Assembly: GCA_022824315.1 (NCBI GenBank)
Contig: JAJEAC010000038.1
Location: 1-50,258 of the forward strand
Direction of reading: 5' to 3'
DNA: 50,258 nucleotides
Source of the DNA: Silicimonas sp.
GTDB lineage: Bacteria; Pseudomonadota; Alphaproteobacteria; Rhodobacterales; Rhodobacteraceae
In this document: one piece after another, positions 25,171-33,602 of the stretch
Layout of the letters: every line of letters begins with the position of its first letter
Position numbering within the stretch: the first letter of the stretch is position 1
The notes under the pieces: generated by a model
What the model was told of the DNA's origin: nothing
Databases searched by the model: none
What the model saw: only the letters and a program-made list of their open reading frames with translations
Translations under genes and position numbers: made by a program

Positions 25171-26827
25171 TGCACAGCGCCTCTTCGGCGGCAAGAATGG
25201 CATTGATCGCCACGGGTTTCACCGGAACGCGCGGCGCGAAGAAACTGCGATCGGTGAGCGCCTCGCCAGTATGTTCCACGATGAGGCGGGCAGCCGCAGG
25301 GCCACAATAGCGACCCTGACATCGTCCCATCCCGACGCGCGTTGCGCGCTTCAGGGTCCCGAGATGGCCGGGAGTGACAGCGTAGCCAGCCAAGGCGTCA
25401 CCGACGGTGATTTCCTCGCAGCGGCAGAGGATCGTGTCGTGAGGAAGGCCGCCGACGGGTGTCGGGGACACGTCGTGCAATTGCCAAAGCGCTTTCTGGA
25501 AACGTCGATGCCGCCGAAGGGCACGCTGATCGGCGAAGAGATCGTAGGCATCTCCATGACCCGACTGCGCTGCTGCCGACCGCCCGGCGATCCGTCCTTC
25601 GGCGCAGGCCGCTGGAGCCCCGCCGAGCCCGGCGCAATCCCCGACAGCGAAGATCCCGGGGACCGAGGTCTCGAGGGTCTCGGATCGCTCGCAGCGCAGG
25701 TGCCCGGCTGCGGGATCGTAGGTCATCCGGGCGCCAAGAAGGCGCAGGATCTCGTTTTGCGGCTCGAAACCGGCATTCATGCAGAGGGAATCCGCCTGCA
25801 CGGTGTGCGTTCCGCCACTTTTTCGCCGAAACGTTACCGACAGCCCGCTCTCGACTTCTTCCACGGCGCTCAGCCGCAGTCCGTTGCGCACGGGCACACG
25901 GCGTCGCCGCAGGCTGCGCAGCATGGCGAGGCCCTGCCATGCAAGCGCCGGCCCGTGGATCGACAGCCGGGCACCTCGAAGCGGGTGAAGGAAGGGGGAC
26001 GGCGCGGTCTCGGCCACAAGTGCAATCTCCGCCCCGCCATCCGCGAGCTCGAGCGCCACTTGCATGTTGAGAGGTCCCGATCCGCAAACCACGATGCGGC
26101 GCCCCGGCAACGTCCGGTAGCTGCGCCACAGGGTCTGCGCCGCGCCGGTTGTCATGACGCCCGGCAGGGTCCAGCCGGGCACGATGATCGGCCGTTCGTA
26201 GGCGCCGGTTGCGACGATCACCGTGCGGGGCCGGATGATCAGCGCCGCACCGTCACGTTCGGCGAGAACGAGAGGGCCGTCGAACGCACCCCAGATCTCG
26301 ACGCCGCGGATGATTTCCGCACCGCTGGCCCGAGCGTCTTCAACGAGACCCGCGCCCTCGGCCTGTTGCGCGTCGAGCAGGCTGCCATCGGCGGACTGCT
26401 TGTAGTACTGGCCGCCTTCGACCGTGCGTTCATCCAGGGTGACGACGTCCGCGCCCGCCCGCCGCGCTGCAATCGTGGCGGAGAGGCCCCCCGCGCCGCC
26501 TCCGATCACCAGTACATCCGGCGTGAGGACCCGCACCCGGGGCGTCTCGGGCAGCCTGGAATCCGTGCCAAGCTCTGGAAAGGCATGCTGGGTCTCGACA
26601 GTCATGCCGTCCGCGGCCTTGGTCATGCAGGCGCGCCGGTTCGGCGTGCCGTCGACAGAGACGAGACAGTCCTGGCACACGCCCATTCCGCAGAAGATCC
26701 CGCGGGGACTCCCTTGTGCCGTGACCCGGAATTCGCGACGTCCCGCCCCGGTCAGTGCGGCGGCCAGCGATTGCCCGTCGGTCGCGGTGATGCCGTCCCC
26801 GTCAAAGGTGAAGTTGATCTCAGTCAT
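25160..26827 (-). CDS. Fused 2Fe-2S ferredoxin / FAD oxidoreductase / BFD 2Fe-2S subunit
   Basis: 555 residues from ATG 26827. Residues 1-85 form a ferredoxin-like domain with CGMGVCQDC (Cys46, 51, 54) and a fourth Cys67. Residues 100-450 form a two-dinucleotide-binding flavoprotein (VLVIGGGAGGLSATIAARRAG; VVCGSGPLNMQVALEL; GIFAVGDCAGLGGAPAA). Residues 468-508 form a BFD-type 2Fe-2S site (CRCEE, then GRCQGRYCG). Opine oxidase and HCN synthase usually encode the small ferredoxin (OoxC/HcnA) and the flavoprotein (OoxA/HcnB) separately; here they are one chain, similar to the sarcosine oxidase alpha N-terminal half. It transfers electrons from the partner oxidase. It overlaps both neighbours by 8 and 11 bases. 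Confidence 0.88.
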   Translation of the reverse strand: MTEINFTFDGDGITATDGQSLAAALTGAGRREFRVTAQGSPRGIFCGMGVCQDCLVSVDGTPNRRACMTKAADGMTVETQHAFPELGTDSRLPETPRVRVLTPDVLVIGGGAGGLSATIAARRAGADVVTLDERTVEGGQYYKQSADGSLLDAQQAEGAGLVEDARASGAEIIRGVEIWGAFDGPLVLAERDGAALIIRPRTVIVATGAYERPIIVPGWTLPGVMTTGAAQTLWRSYRTLPGRRIVVCGSGPLNMQVALELADGGAEIALVAETAPSPFLHPLRGARLSIHGPALAWQGLAMLRSLRRRRVPVRNGLRLSAVEEVESGLSVTFRRKSGGTHTVQADSLCMNAGFEPQNEILRLLGARMTYDPAAGHLRCERSETLETSVPGIFAVGDCAGLGGAPAACAEGRIAGRSAAAQSGHGDAYDLFADQRALRRHRRFQKALWQLHDVSPTPVGGLPHDTILCRCEEITVGDALAGYAVTPGHLGTLKRATRVGMGRCQGRYCGPAAARLIVEHTGEALTDRSFFAPRVPVKPVAINAILAAEEALCSDD

Positions 26828-27767
26828 CTTTGCCGCGCGCGATACGGTCCCGGGCGGCGACGAGTCGCGCCACGGCTTCCGCGCGCCATTCGGCACGCGC
26901 CGGGATGTCGGATGCGGGCAGGACCGACCGGCGGTCCCGTTCCACTCTCGCGACGAGGTCGGGGTGCCAGTCCACGGTCTCGCCACGGGCCTCGCCAATG
27001 CGCTTGTAAGCAGGACCAAGCCGTTCGGCATGGGCCGTGATCCCGCCCGGCGTATTCAGCTCCGCCGTCTCGAACGGTCCGGACAGCGCCCATCTTGGAC
27101 CGAGCGACAGGCGCATCACCTCGTCGATTTCGGTCGCGCTGGCAACGCCCTCGTCAACCAGGCGATACGCTTCGCGCAGCACCGCTCCCTGGAGACGGTT
27201 CATGACGAAGCCTTCCACTTCCTGCAGCAGGGTGACTGCGGAAAACCCGGCCTGCGTGAAGCACCGTACGGCGGACCTTGTCGTTGCGGGCGAGGTTCCG
27301 GCCCCGGGGACGAGCTCGATCACCCGTAGAACCGACGGCGGGTTTGCCGGATGTGCAACGAGGCACCGCTCTTGCGCCTGCGGGTCGGGAACGGTCCACG
27401 AGATCGGAATTGCCGAGGACGCGGATGCAAGCACGGCGCGCGGGGCGGACCGTTTCAGAAGATCGGAGAATATCGCGCGCTTTGCGTCGAGCCGTTCGGG
27501 TCCGCATTCCAGGACGAGGTTCGCCCTTGAAACGGTGTCGCTGGCCTCCGCCGAGATGCCAAGAGTGCCGGCCCGGCCTTGAACCAGTCCTGCAGCCGCG
27601 ATCGCACGGGCCTGATGTTCGACTCGGTTCGGCGCGCGCTCACGGGCGGTCGCGTCCGGCTCCACGAGGGTAACGTCCGCGCCGGAATCTTGAAACGTCG
27701 CGGCAAAGGCGCAGCCGATGAACCCGGCGCCGAGGATGTGAACCGTGATCGGGTGTTCGCTTTCCAC
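26820..27767 (-). CDS. 3-hydroxyacyl-CoA dehydrogenase-like protein (lambda-crystallin/carnitine dehydrogenase type)
   Basis: 315 residues from GTG 27767 with AAGG 6 bases upstream; no ATG fits the conserved N-terminus. NAD loop HILGAGFIGCAFAATF, then VTLVEPD; LVLECGPERLDAKRAIFSDL; the catalytic His in LVAHPANPPSVLRVIELVPG and the partner Asn/Glu region EGFVMNRLQGAVLREAYRLV. The length fits the single-copy lambda-crystallin group that includes carnitine and L-gulonate dehydrogenases rather than fatty-acid enzymes. It is first in the leftward operon with the two oxidase subunits, opposite an SDR across an operator-bearing promoter. It probably oxidises a 3-hydroxy acid. Confidence 0.85.
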   Translation of the reverse strand: MESEHPITVHILGAGFIGCAFAATFQDSGADVTLVEPDATARERAPNRVEHQARAIAAAGLVQGRAGTLGISAEASDTVSRANLVLECGPERLDAKRAIFSDLLKRSAPRAVLASASSAIPISWTVPDPQAQERCLVAHPANPPSVLRVIELVPGAGTSPATTRSAVRCFTQAGFSAVTLLQEVEGFVMNRLQGAVLREAYRLVDEGVASATEIDEVMRLSLGPRWALSGPFETAELNTPGGITAHAERLGPAYKRIGEARGETVDWHPDLVARVERDRRSVLPASDIPARAEWRAEAVARLVAARDRIARGKDD

Positions 27768-27799
27768 CGGGCGCCTTTCGCTTGCGTCAGTTCGCTTTA

Positions 27800-27813
27800 C
27801 GCACAAAAGTGCG
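27800..27813. promoter_or_regulatory. Operator-like dyad CGCAC-AAAA-GTGCG
   Basis: Perfect 5-bp inverted repeat with a 4-base spacer, located between the divergent 3-hydroxyacyl-CoA dehydrogenase-like (27767) and SDR (27856) genes. Same layout as the elements near 23037, 29499, 36609 and 37842. Confidence 0.6.
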
Positions 27814-27855
27814 AGAACGTTCAGATTTCTACGGAGTCGCAGGAGGCCGCGCAAC

Positions 27856-28614
27856 ATGTCTTTCGTGCAGGATCTCAGAGGCCGGCGCGCACTGGTCACA
27901 GGAGGTGGACGGGGATTGGGCCGTGCAATTGCGGATCGGCTTGCGGCGTCGGGCGCGGAAATCTCCGTCCTGGATCTTCCAGGTGCGCTCGTCGATGTGC
28001 CGACGGGCTGGTCGGCCGTTCCGCTTGATCTTTGCGGGCCGGATGCCGAGGCAGGCTTGGCCGGGCTGGCCGGGGACCTCGATCGCCTCGACATCCTCGT
28101 GGCAAATGCCGGAGCGGTTCCGCCTTGGCGCGGCGTGGATGCTTTGGATCGAGAGGAATGGGAACGGGTGATGACGCTGAACGTCTGGGCCGTCGCGGAG
28201 AGTCTCGGTGCGTTCGCGGGTGCGCTCGAAAGGTCCGGGCGGGGGAGCGCGATCCTGATGGCATCGATCAACGGGTACAAGGCGCATCCGAAACAAGTGC
28301 TCTACACGGCCTCCAAGCACGCGGTGATCGGGATTGCGCGCGCGGCGGCACTGGATCTCGGGGCGCGTGGCGTGCGGGTCAATGCGCTGGCTCCGGGACC
28401 GATCGCGACTGCAGCTCTCATGGACCGGGTCCGAAAGAGACATGAAACAGGCGGGCCCGCGCCCGGGGAGGCATTGGCAGCATTGGCGGAAGAAACCGCC
28501 TTGGGGCGGATGGCCACTGCCGAAGACGTGGCCCACGCCGCGCATTTCCTTGCATCCGACGCGTCCGGCGGGATGACTGGCGCGATTCTTCCTGTCGAAG
28601 CGGGCCTTGCCTAA
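27856..28614 (+). CDS. Short-chain dehydrogenase/reductase (SDR) 1
   Basis: 252 residues; ATG 27856 is preceded by AGGAGG at a 9-base spacing. Cofactor loop VTGGGRGLGRAIA (about 15-27), NAG motif in ILVANAG, catalytic Ser in ILMASINGYKA and the YTASK Tyr/Lys pair near residue 155. Classical NAD(P)(H) SDR acting on an alcohol/ketone. It is transcribed away from the lambda-crystallin-type dehydrogenase gene from a shared operator region, and converges on the TIM-barrel gene with overlapping stops. Confidence 0.92.
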   Translation: MSFVQDLRGRRALVTGGGRGLGRAIADRLAASGAEISVLDLPGALVDVPTGWSAVPLDLCGPDAEAGLAGLAGDLDRLDILVANAGAVPPWRGVDALDREEWERVMTLNVWAVAESLGAFAGALERSGRGSAILMASINGYKAHPKQVLYTASKHAVIGIARAAALDLGARGVRVNALAPGPIATAALMDRVRKRHETGGPAPGEALAALAEETALGRMATAEDVAHAAHFLASDASGGMTGAILPVEAGLA

Positions 28615-29450
28615 CGCAGGGGGGCCCACCCGTTTTCCGCCAATATCGCGTGGCTTGCACGAATGTCGGCATCCGGGTCAGCGCCGGGTTGCAAGGCATC
28701 GGCAATGATCTCCAGCACGGTCACGCCGGAATATCCAATGTCCCGAAGCGCGGCCGCGGCCGGTCCGGGCTCGACCACGCCCGTGCCAAGGCGCGAGTGC
28801 AGGAATTCGTCGTATCCCGAGTCTGAAATGTGGACGTTCTTCACCAGATCGCCCAGCATGCGGATCGCCGCTGCGGGATCCTCCTTGATGTAGGCGCTGT
28901 TGCAGATGTCGAGGTTGACCCCGACCTCTGGCCCTATGAGGGCGGCAGTGTCTTTCATGTCCTCGGCCGTCGGGAGGTACGTGAAGGGCACGTTTTCCAG
29001 AAGAAGCTGCACGCCGGTCCCTTTCGCGTAGGCGACGAGCTGTTTCATTCCCTCGACAAACCAATCCAGCATCCACTGGCGAGGGGGGTTGATGAGGCTG
29101 TTCACCGGGCCGGGGATCGCGACCACGTAAGGGCACTCCCACTCTGCCGACAGATCTATGGCTTCACGGTACCGGTCCAGCGTGTAGGCGCGCATCAGGC
29201 GGTCCACACCGTTCGGGTTGTTGTCGAGAAGCGGGTAGCAGAACGACGTGATCTTGCCGCCTTCGTCGTTGAGCCAAGACTTGTATTCCTTGCGCTTGGC
29301 GATCGACAGTTCCCTCGGCCAGCAATGGGGCGGGAAGATCATCATCTCGAACTTCTCGTATCCGAGCGATCTCAGGTGCTTCAGCGCGTCGAGACCGTCA
29401 TGGGAGTAAAGAAACGGGAAAGTGCTTGCGGCCACATCCAACTGGGTCAT
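28611..29450 (-). CDS. Sugar phosphate isomerase/epimerase-like TIM-barrel protein
   Basis: 279 residues from ATG 29450; an upstream GTG at 29486 is possible. The AP-endonuclease-2/xylose-isomerase-like fold is indicated by the metal-ligand residues in LLLENVPFTYLPTAEDM (Glu), GVNLDICNSAYI (Asp), LVKNVHISDSGYDEF (His, Asp) and VTVLEIIADAL (Glu). Members isomerise or epimerise sugars, inosose or hydroxypyruvate-type substrates using a divalent metal. It is divergent from the Old Yellow Enzyme gene with an operator-like element between them. Substrate unknown. Confidence 0.85.
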   Translation of the reverse strand: MTQLDVAASTFPFLYSHDGLDALKHLRSLGYEKFEMMIFPPHCWPRELSIAKRKEYKSWLNDEGGKITSFCYPLLDNNPNGVDRLMRAYTLDRYREAIDLSAEWECPYVVAIPGPVNSLINPPRQWMLDWFVEGMKQLVAYAKGTGVQLLLENVPFTYLPTAEDMKDTAALIGPEVGVNLDICNSAYIKEDPAAAIRMLGDLVKNVHISDSGYDEFLHSRLGTGVVEPGPAAAALRDIGYSGVTVLEIIADALQPGADPDADIRASHAILAENGWAPLR

Positions 29451-29498
29451 TCTTGCTCTCACTTCTCTTGTCAGTTTGCGGGGCACGTGTTCATAATC

Positions 29499-29512
29499 CG
29501 CACAAAAGTTAC
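29499..29512. promoter_or_regulatory. Operator-like element CGCAC-AAAA-GTTAC (imperfect)
   Basis: The left half and spacer match the 27800 site exactly; the right half is GTTAC rather than GTTCG. It lies between the divergent TIM-barrel (29450) and OYE (29557) genes. Confidence 0.5.
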
Positions 29513-29556
29513 TCTATCGCACGACATTCGCGGTTCAATCGGAATATGAGGGAATT

Positions 29557-30657
29557 ATGCCGAGCACGATGTTCTCCCCGATAGAACTGCGCAGCGTCAC
29601 GATACCGAATCGCATCACCGTATCTCCCATGTGCCAGTATTTTGCCGCGGATGGGGTTCCCGGCGACTGGCACATCGCCCATCTCGGGCAGTTCGCCATG
29701 GGCGGGGCGGGGCTGATTTTCGTGGAGGCAACGGGAGTCGAAGCCGATGGGCGGATTACGCTTGGCTGCACCGGGATCTACGACGACGCGACCGAGGCAG
29801 CCTTTGCCCGCGTGGCAGCGTTCCTGCGGACGATCGGTCACGCGAAGATCGGCATTCAACTCAACCATTCCGGACGGAAAGGCAGCACCGTGTCCCCTTG
29901 GGAGGGAGGTGGAATGATTGAAGGAGACCGGGGTTGGCAGACAGAATGCGCCTCGGCGGTGCCGTACCTGCCGGGCTGGCCCGAGCCGCGGGAAATGGAT
30001 GCGGCTTCGCTCGACCGCGTGAAGGGCGCCTTCGTGGATGCGGCTAGGCGGGCCGATCGCGCAGGGTTCGACGTGATTGAAATTCACGTCGCGCATGGGT
30101 ACTTGCTGCACCAGTTCCTGTCCCCGATCACCAATCGCCGCGACGACGCCTATGGCGGATCGTCGAAGAAGCGGATGCGCTATCCGCTGGAGGTATTCGA
30201 AGCCGTCAGGGCGGCCTTTCCCGAGGAGAAGCCCGTCTTCGTCCGCCTTTCGGCGACAGACTGGATCGACGGGGCATGGGACGTAGACCAGTCGGTCGTC
30301 TTTTGCGCCGGGCTGAAGGAGCTGGGATGCGACTTGATCGACGTCTCAAGCGGCGGATTGGATCAGCGGCAGTCAATCACGGTCGGGCCGGGCTATCAGG
30401 TGGCTTTCTCCGAGCGAATCCGGAACGAGGCCGGCATTGCGACCATGGCAGTGGGCCAAATCACCGATCCGGTGCAGGCGGAGACGATCCTTTCGAGCGG
30501 GCAGGCGGATCTTGTGGCGCTGGCACGCGGGATGCTCTGGAATCCGCGATGGGTCTGGCACGCGGCGCTGGCGCTGGGTGAGGAGATCGAGTTGCCCGCG
30601 CCCTATGCCCGCTGCAACCCGGCGCTTCGCAGCAAGCCATTCGTGACGAGGAGCTAG
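29557..30657 (+). CDS. NADH:flavin oxidoreductase, Old Yellow Enzyme family (YqjM-like)
   Basis: 366 residues; ATG 29557 follows GAGGG. FMN barrel with SPMCQYFAADG (the YqjM-type Cys redox switch), IQLNHSGRKGS, the His pair in EIHVAHGYLLHQFLSPITNRR, and the phosphate-binding GRG region seen here as VALARGMLWNP. Reduces activated C=C bonds (enones, enals) with NAD(P)H. With SDR 2 starting 5 bases after its stop it forms a two-gene operon, giving a possible C=C reduction followed by keto/alcohol conversion. Confidence 0.93.
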   Translation: MPSTMFSPIELRSVTIPNRITVSPMCQYFAADGVPGDWHIAHLGQFAMGGAGLIFVEATGVEADGRITLGCTGIYDDATEAAFARVAAFLRTIGHAKIGIQLNHSGRKGSTVSPWEGGGMIEGDRGWQTECASAVPYLPGWPEPREMDAASLDRVKGAFVDAARRADRAGFDVIEIHVAHGYLLHQFLSPITNRRDDAYGGSSKKRMRYPLEVFEAVRAAFPEEKPVFVRLSATDWIDGAWDVDQSVVFCAGLKELGCDLIDVSSGGLDQRQSITVGPGYQVAFSERIRNEAGIATMAVGQITDPVQAETILSSGQADLVALARGMLWNPRWVWHAALALGEEIELPAPYARCNPALRSKPFVTRS

Positions 30658-30661
30658 GATC

Positions 30662-31435
30662 ATGGGAAGCCTGAACGGAAGGACCGTTGTCGTGACCGGG
30701 GCCTCGAAGGGCATCGGCGCGGCGATCGCTGCAGCCCTTGTGGCGGCGGGCGCACGCGTCATCGCCCATTACGGCGGCGACAGGGCGGGGGCCGAGGATG
30801 CCGTCGCTGGCGCCGCGCCAGGACAGGTCACGATTCTGAGCGCCGACTTTCACGACATGGATGCGGTTGATCGCTTCTGGGCGGAGGCGCGGGATGCGGC
30901 GGACGGATCCATTGACGTCTTGGTGAACAATGCCGGGATCATGCGGCAGACGGGCGGCATTCCCGACCCGATCGAAGAGTGGGACGCCGTCTGGTCCGAG
31001 ACGATGACGGTCAACGTCCATGCCCCTGCACGGCTCCTGCGCCACGCGGTGGGTGACTGGCTTTCGGCGGGCCGGCCGGGCGCGATCATCGGGATCGGCA
31101 GCTGGGTGACCACGCGCGGCACCGCGAACCCGCATGCCATTGCCTATGCCGCGTCGAAGGCCGCCATTACGGCTGCCACGAAGACCGTGGCGCGGAACTA
31201 CGCGGACCGCGGGATACTCGCCTACGTGATCGCGCCCGGCGTTGTTCGCACGCAAATGTCGGTGGACAGTGCCGCGACCGTCGGCGGCGAGGCGGCGGTA
31301 ACGGCAACCCTGCCCATGGGGGAATGGGTGCCGCCGTCGGACATCGGCGAGATCTGCGTCTTTCTCGCCAAGGGCCGTGCGCGCCACCTGTCGGGCGGCA
31401 CAATCGACGTGAATGGCGCGGCCTACATCCGATGA
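30662..31435 (+). CDS. Short-chain dehydrogenase/reductase (SDR) 2
   Basis: 257 residues. Cofactor loop VVTGASKGIGAAIA (about 10-23), NNAG in VLVNNAGIM, Ser in IIGIGSW and the YAASK pair near residue 160. Begins 5 bases after the OYE stop with AGGATC upstream, so it is in the same operon. Stop lies 2 bases before the convergent DapA-like stop. NAD(P)-dependent oxidoreductase; substrate unknown. Confidence 0.92.
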   Translation: MGSLNGRTVVVTGASKGIGAAIAAALVAAGARVIAHYGGDRAGAEDAVAGAAPGQVTILSADFHDMDAVDRFWAEARDAADGSIDVLVNNAGIMRQTGGIPDPIEEWDAVWSETMTVNVHAPARLLRHAVGDWLSAGRPGAIIGIGSWVTTRGTANPHAIAYAASKAAITAATKTVARNYADRGILAYVIAPGVVRTQMSVDSAATVGGEAAVTATLPMGEWVPPSDIGEICVFLAKGRARHLSGGTIDVNGAAYIR

Positions 31436-31437
31436 GC

Positions 31438-32388
31438 CTACTCGGCGGCGGCTTTCCGGATCTCGATCACGTCGACCACCCGGTCGAGTTCCTCCATCAA
31501 CGGCACCATTCGCGCCACCCGGTCTCGCCCTTCCGTGCCGAGGCTTTCGAAGGTCGTGATCGGCGGTCGCACATCGCCCACCGGGCACCCCGCCGCCGCC
31601 GCGAGCGCCTTGGAATAGCACTGGTGGCCATAAAGCGGATGCCCTTCCGTGATGATCGCGTCGAACTTCGAAATGATCGATTGCACCGCCCAGACATCGT
31701 CCCAGCGGCCGTGCTCCGCCCACTCGACGAACTTCACCGACGCCCGCGGGATGTAGTTGCCGTAGGGGTTCACGTATCCCTTGGCTCCCATCTTGTAGGA
31801 TTCAAGCACCCTTTGGCCGGCCCAGACGTTCATCAGCCCCTCGGATTCGACGATGATGTCGTGGACACGCTCGATCCGCTGCGACGCTTCCTTGATGTAC
31901 CGAATCTGCTCGAAGCTCTTCGCGAGCCTGCCCACCAGCCTTGCCGGCATGTCCACGTTCGACGTGAACGGGTTGTTGTAGAGCATGATCGGCAGGCCGC
32001 ATTCCTCGCAGATCGACCTGTAGTAATTGAAGATCTCGTCCTCGGTCGGCGTGTAGTAATAGGGCGGAATGATCATCAGCCCGTCCGCGCCGAGCGCCTC
32101 GGCCTCGACCGAGTAGCGCACCGCGTTTGGCGTATAGGCATTCATGGTCCCCACGAGCACCTTCATCCGGCCGGCGGCCATGGCCACGGTCCGTTCGACG
32201 AATTCGCGCCGCTCGGCATCGGTCACCGTCAGGAATTCTCCCGTGGTTCCAAGAATGATGATGCCGGGCACGCCGCACGCCGCTTGCCAGTCGAGGAACC
32301 TGCGCCATGCCTCGTAGTCGATGGCCGCGCCTCCTGGCGTGAACGGGGTGATCGTGACGGTGTAGCTTCCGGAGAAGTGGGCTGTCAT
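31438..32388 (-). CDS. Dihydrodipicolinate synthase (DapA) family lyase/deaminase
   Basis: 316 residues. Carboxylate loop ILGTTGEFLTV (Thr-Thr-Gly-Glu, 48-51), catalytic Tyr137 in PIMLYNNPF and Schiff-base Lys166 in RYIKEAS. The family covers pyruvate aldolases and the pyrroline-4-hydroxy-2-carboxylate deaminase of hydroxyproline catabolism as well as lysine biosynthesis. A biosynthetic role is unlikely in this context, and a deaminase or aldolase role next to amino-acid oxidases is favoured. It is divergent from the third FAD oxidase with only 38 bases between starts. Confidence 0.9.
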   Translation of the reverse strand: MTAHFSGSYTVTITPFTPGGAAIDYEAWRRFLDWQAACGVPGIIILGTTGEFLTVTDAERREFVERTVAMAAGRMKVLVGTMNAYTPNAVRYSVEAEALGADGLMIIPPYYYTPTEDEIFNYYRSICEECGLPIMLYNNPFTSNVDMPARLVGRLAKSFEQIRYIKEASQRIERVHDIIVESEGLMNVWAGQRVLESYKMGAKGYVNPYGNYIPRASVKFVEWAEHGRWDDVWAVQSIISKFDAIITEGHPLYGHQCYSKALAAAAGCPVGDVRPPITTFESLGTEGRDRVARMVPLMEELDRVVDVIEIRKAAAE

Positions 32389-32426
32389 GGCAGGGTCCTT
32401 TCGACAGGTGCGACCGCGGCGGCGGC

Positions 32427-33578
32427 ATGGACGTGATGACTCGGGAAAGCGCCGATATCGTCATCATCGGAGGCGGGATCGTAGGGCTGATGACCGCCCG
32501 CCTCCTGGCGCTCGAAGGGGCGGACGTCATGCTGCTCGAGGCAGGCGATCTGGGGGCCGAGGCCTCGGGCGCGAATGCCGGGTCGATCCATTTGCAGATC
32601 CAATGCCCGGAGTTCGCAGCCTACGGCGAGGACTGGGCGCGGGCCTACCGGCCGTGCCTGGACTTTCTCAAGCGGTCGCAGGCGCTCTGGACAGACCTGC
32701 CCGAGCAGCTTGGGGCCGATCTCGGCGTCAGGCTCGCCGGAGGGATCATCGCTGCGCGCACCGACGCGCAGATGGACCTCATAAGCGCCAAGGCGGCCAT
32801 AGAAGCCGAAGCCGGGGTCGAAACCGAAATCCTGGACAGGGATGATCTGCTGAAGCGTGCGCCCTACCTGTCGCCGGAGGTCGTTGGCGGCGGACATTGC
32901 CGCCTCGAAGGGAAGGCCGATCCCCTGCAGGTGATGCCGGCTCTCGCGCGCGCGGCGGTGCGCGCCGGCGCCCGGATCGCGACGCACAGCCGGGTTTCGG
33001 ACATTGCGCCGGCGCGGGGCGGCCATGTGGTCGTCACCGCGTGCGGCGAAGTCCAGACGGGTCGGATCGTGAACGCCGCCGGGGCCGCCGCGGGTCGGAT
33101 CGGGGCGATGATCGGCACGGCGCTCGACATCAAGGGGTTTCCCCTTCAGGTGACCGTGACGGAGCCCGTGGCCGCGCTGGTGCCCCATCTCGTCTACTCC
33201 GCTGCCGGCAAGCTCAGCCTCAAGCAGTTGGCCAATGGCGGTTGCGTGATCGGTGGCGGTTGGCCCGCGCGGGAGCGGGCGGACGGCGTGCTTGTGACCG
33301 ATCCCGGAAGCCTTGCCGGCAACATGGGCATTGCGGCGGAAGTCGTGCCCGCAATGGCCCGCGCCCGCGCCCTTCGCAGCTGGACCGCCTGGGTGAACGG
33401 CACGCCCGACTGGCGCCCGATTCTTGGGGAGGACCCCAATCATCCCGGCGTGATCCACGCCCTCTTCCCCTGGGTCGGTTTCTCGGCCGGTCCGATGACG
33501 GCCCGGGTCGCTGCGGACCTGGCGCTCGGGCGTTCGTCGCCCGTCGCGCTCGGGGGCTTGTCGCTTCTCTGCGACTAG
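32427..33578 (+). CDS. FAD-dependent amine/amino-acid oxidase (DAO family), third copy
   Basis: 383 residues; ATG 32427, or ATG 32436 (the latter gives MTRESADIVIIGGGIVGL). FAD loop DIVIIGGGIVGLMTARLLALEG, then VMLLEAGDLGAEASGANAGS; RIVNAAGAAAGRIGAMIG; C-terminal FPWVGFSAGPMTARVAADLA. It is a diverged relative of the oxidase at 24046-25170, and shares the ANAGS-H-x-Q segment with it. It probably oxidises a related amine or imino acid. It converges with gcvPB (24 bases between stops). Confidence 0.88.
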   Translation: MDVMTRESADIVIIGGGIVGLMTARLLALEGADVMLLEAGDLGAEASGANAGSIHLQIQCPEFAAYGEDWARAYRPCLDFLKRSQALWTDLPEQLGADLGVRLAGGIIAARTDAQMDLISAKAAIEAEAGVETEILDRDDLLKRAPYLSPEVVGGGHCRLEGKADPLQVMPALARAAVRAGARIATHSRVSDIAPARGGHVVVTACGEVQTGRIVNAAGAAAGRIGAMIGTALDIKGFPLQVTVTEPVAALVPHLVYSAAGKLSLKQLANGGCVIGGGWPARERADGVLVTDPGSLAGNMGIAAEVVPAMARARALRSWTAWVNGTPDWRPILGEDPNHPGVIHALFPWVGFSAGPMTARVAADLALGRSSPVALGGLSLLCD

Positions 33579-33602
33579 GTGATCGCCTACCGGCCACATC
33601 GT

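Noticed and set aside
24046..26827. Naming the oxidase pair as hydrogen cyanide synthase (HcnABC)
   Set aside because: The architecture is shared by opine, D-hydroxyproline and sarcosine oxidases; catabolic context makes cyanide formation unlikely.
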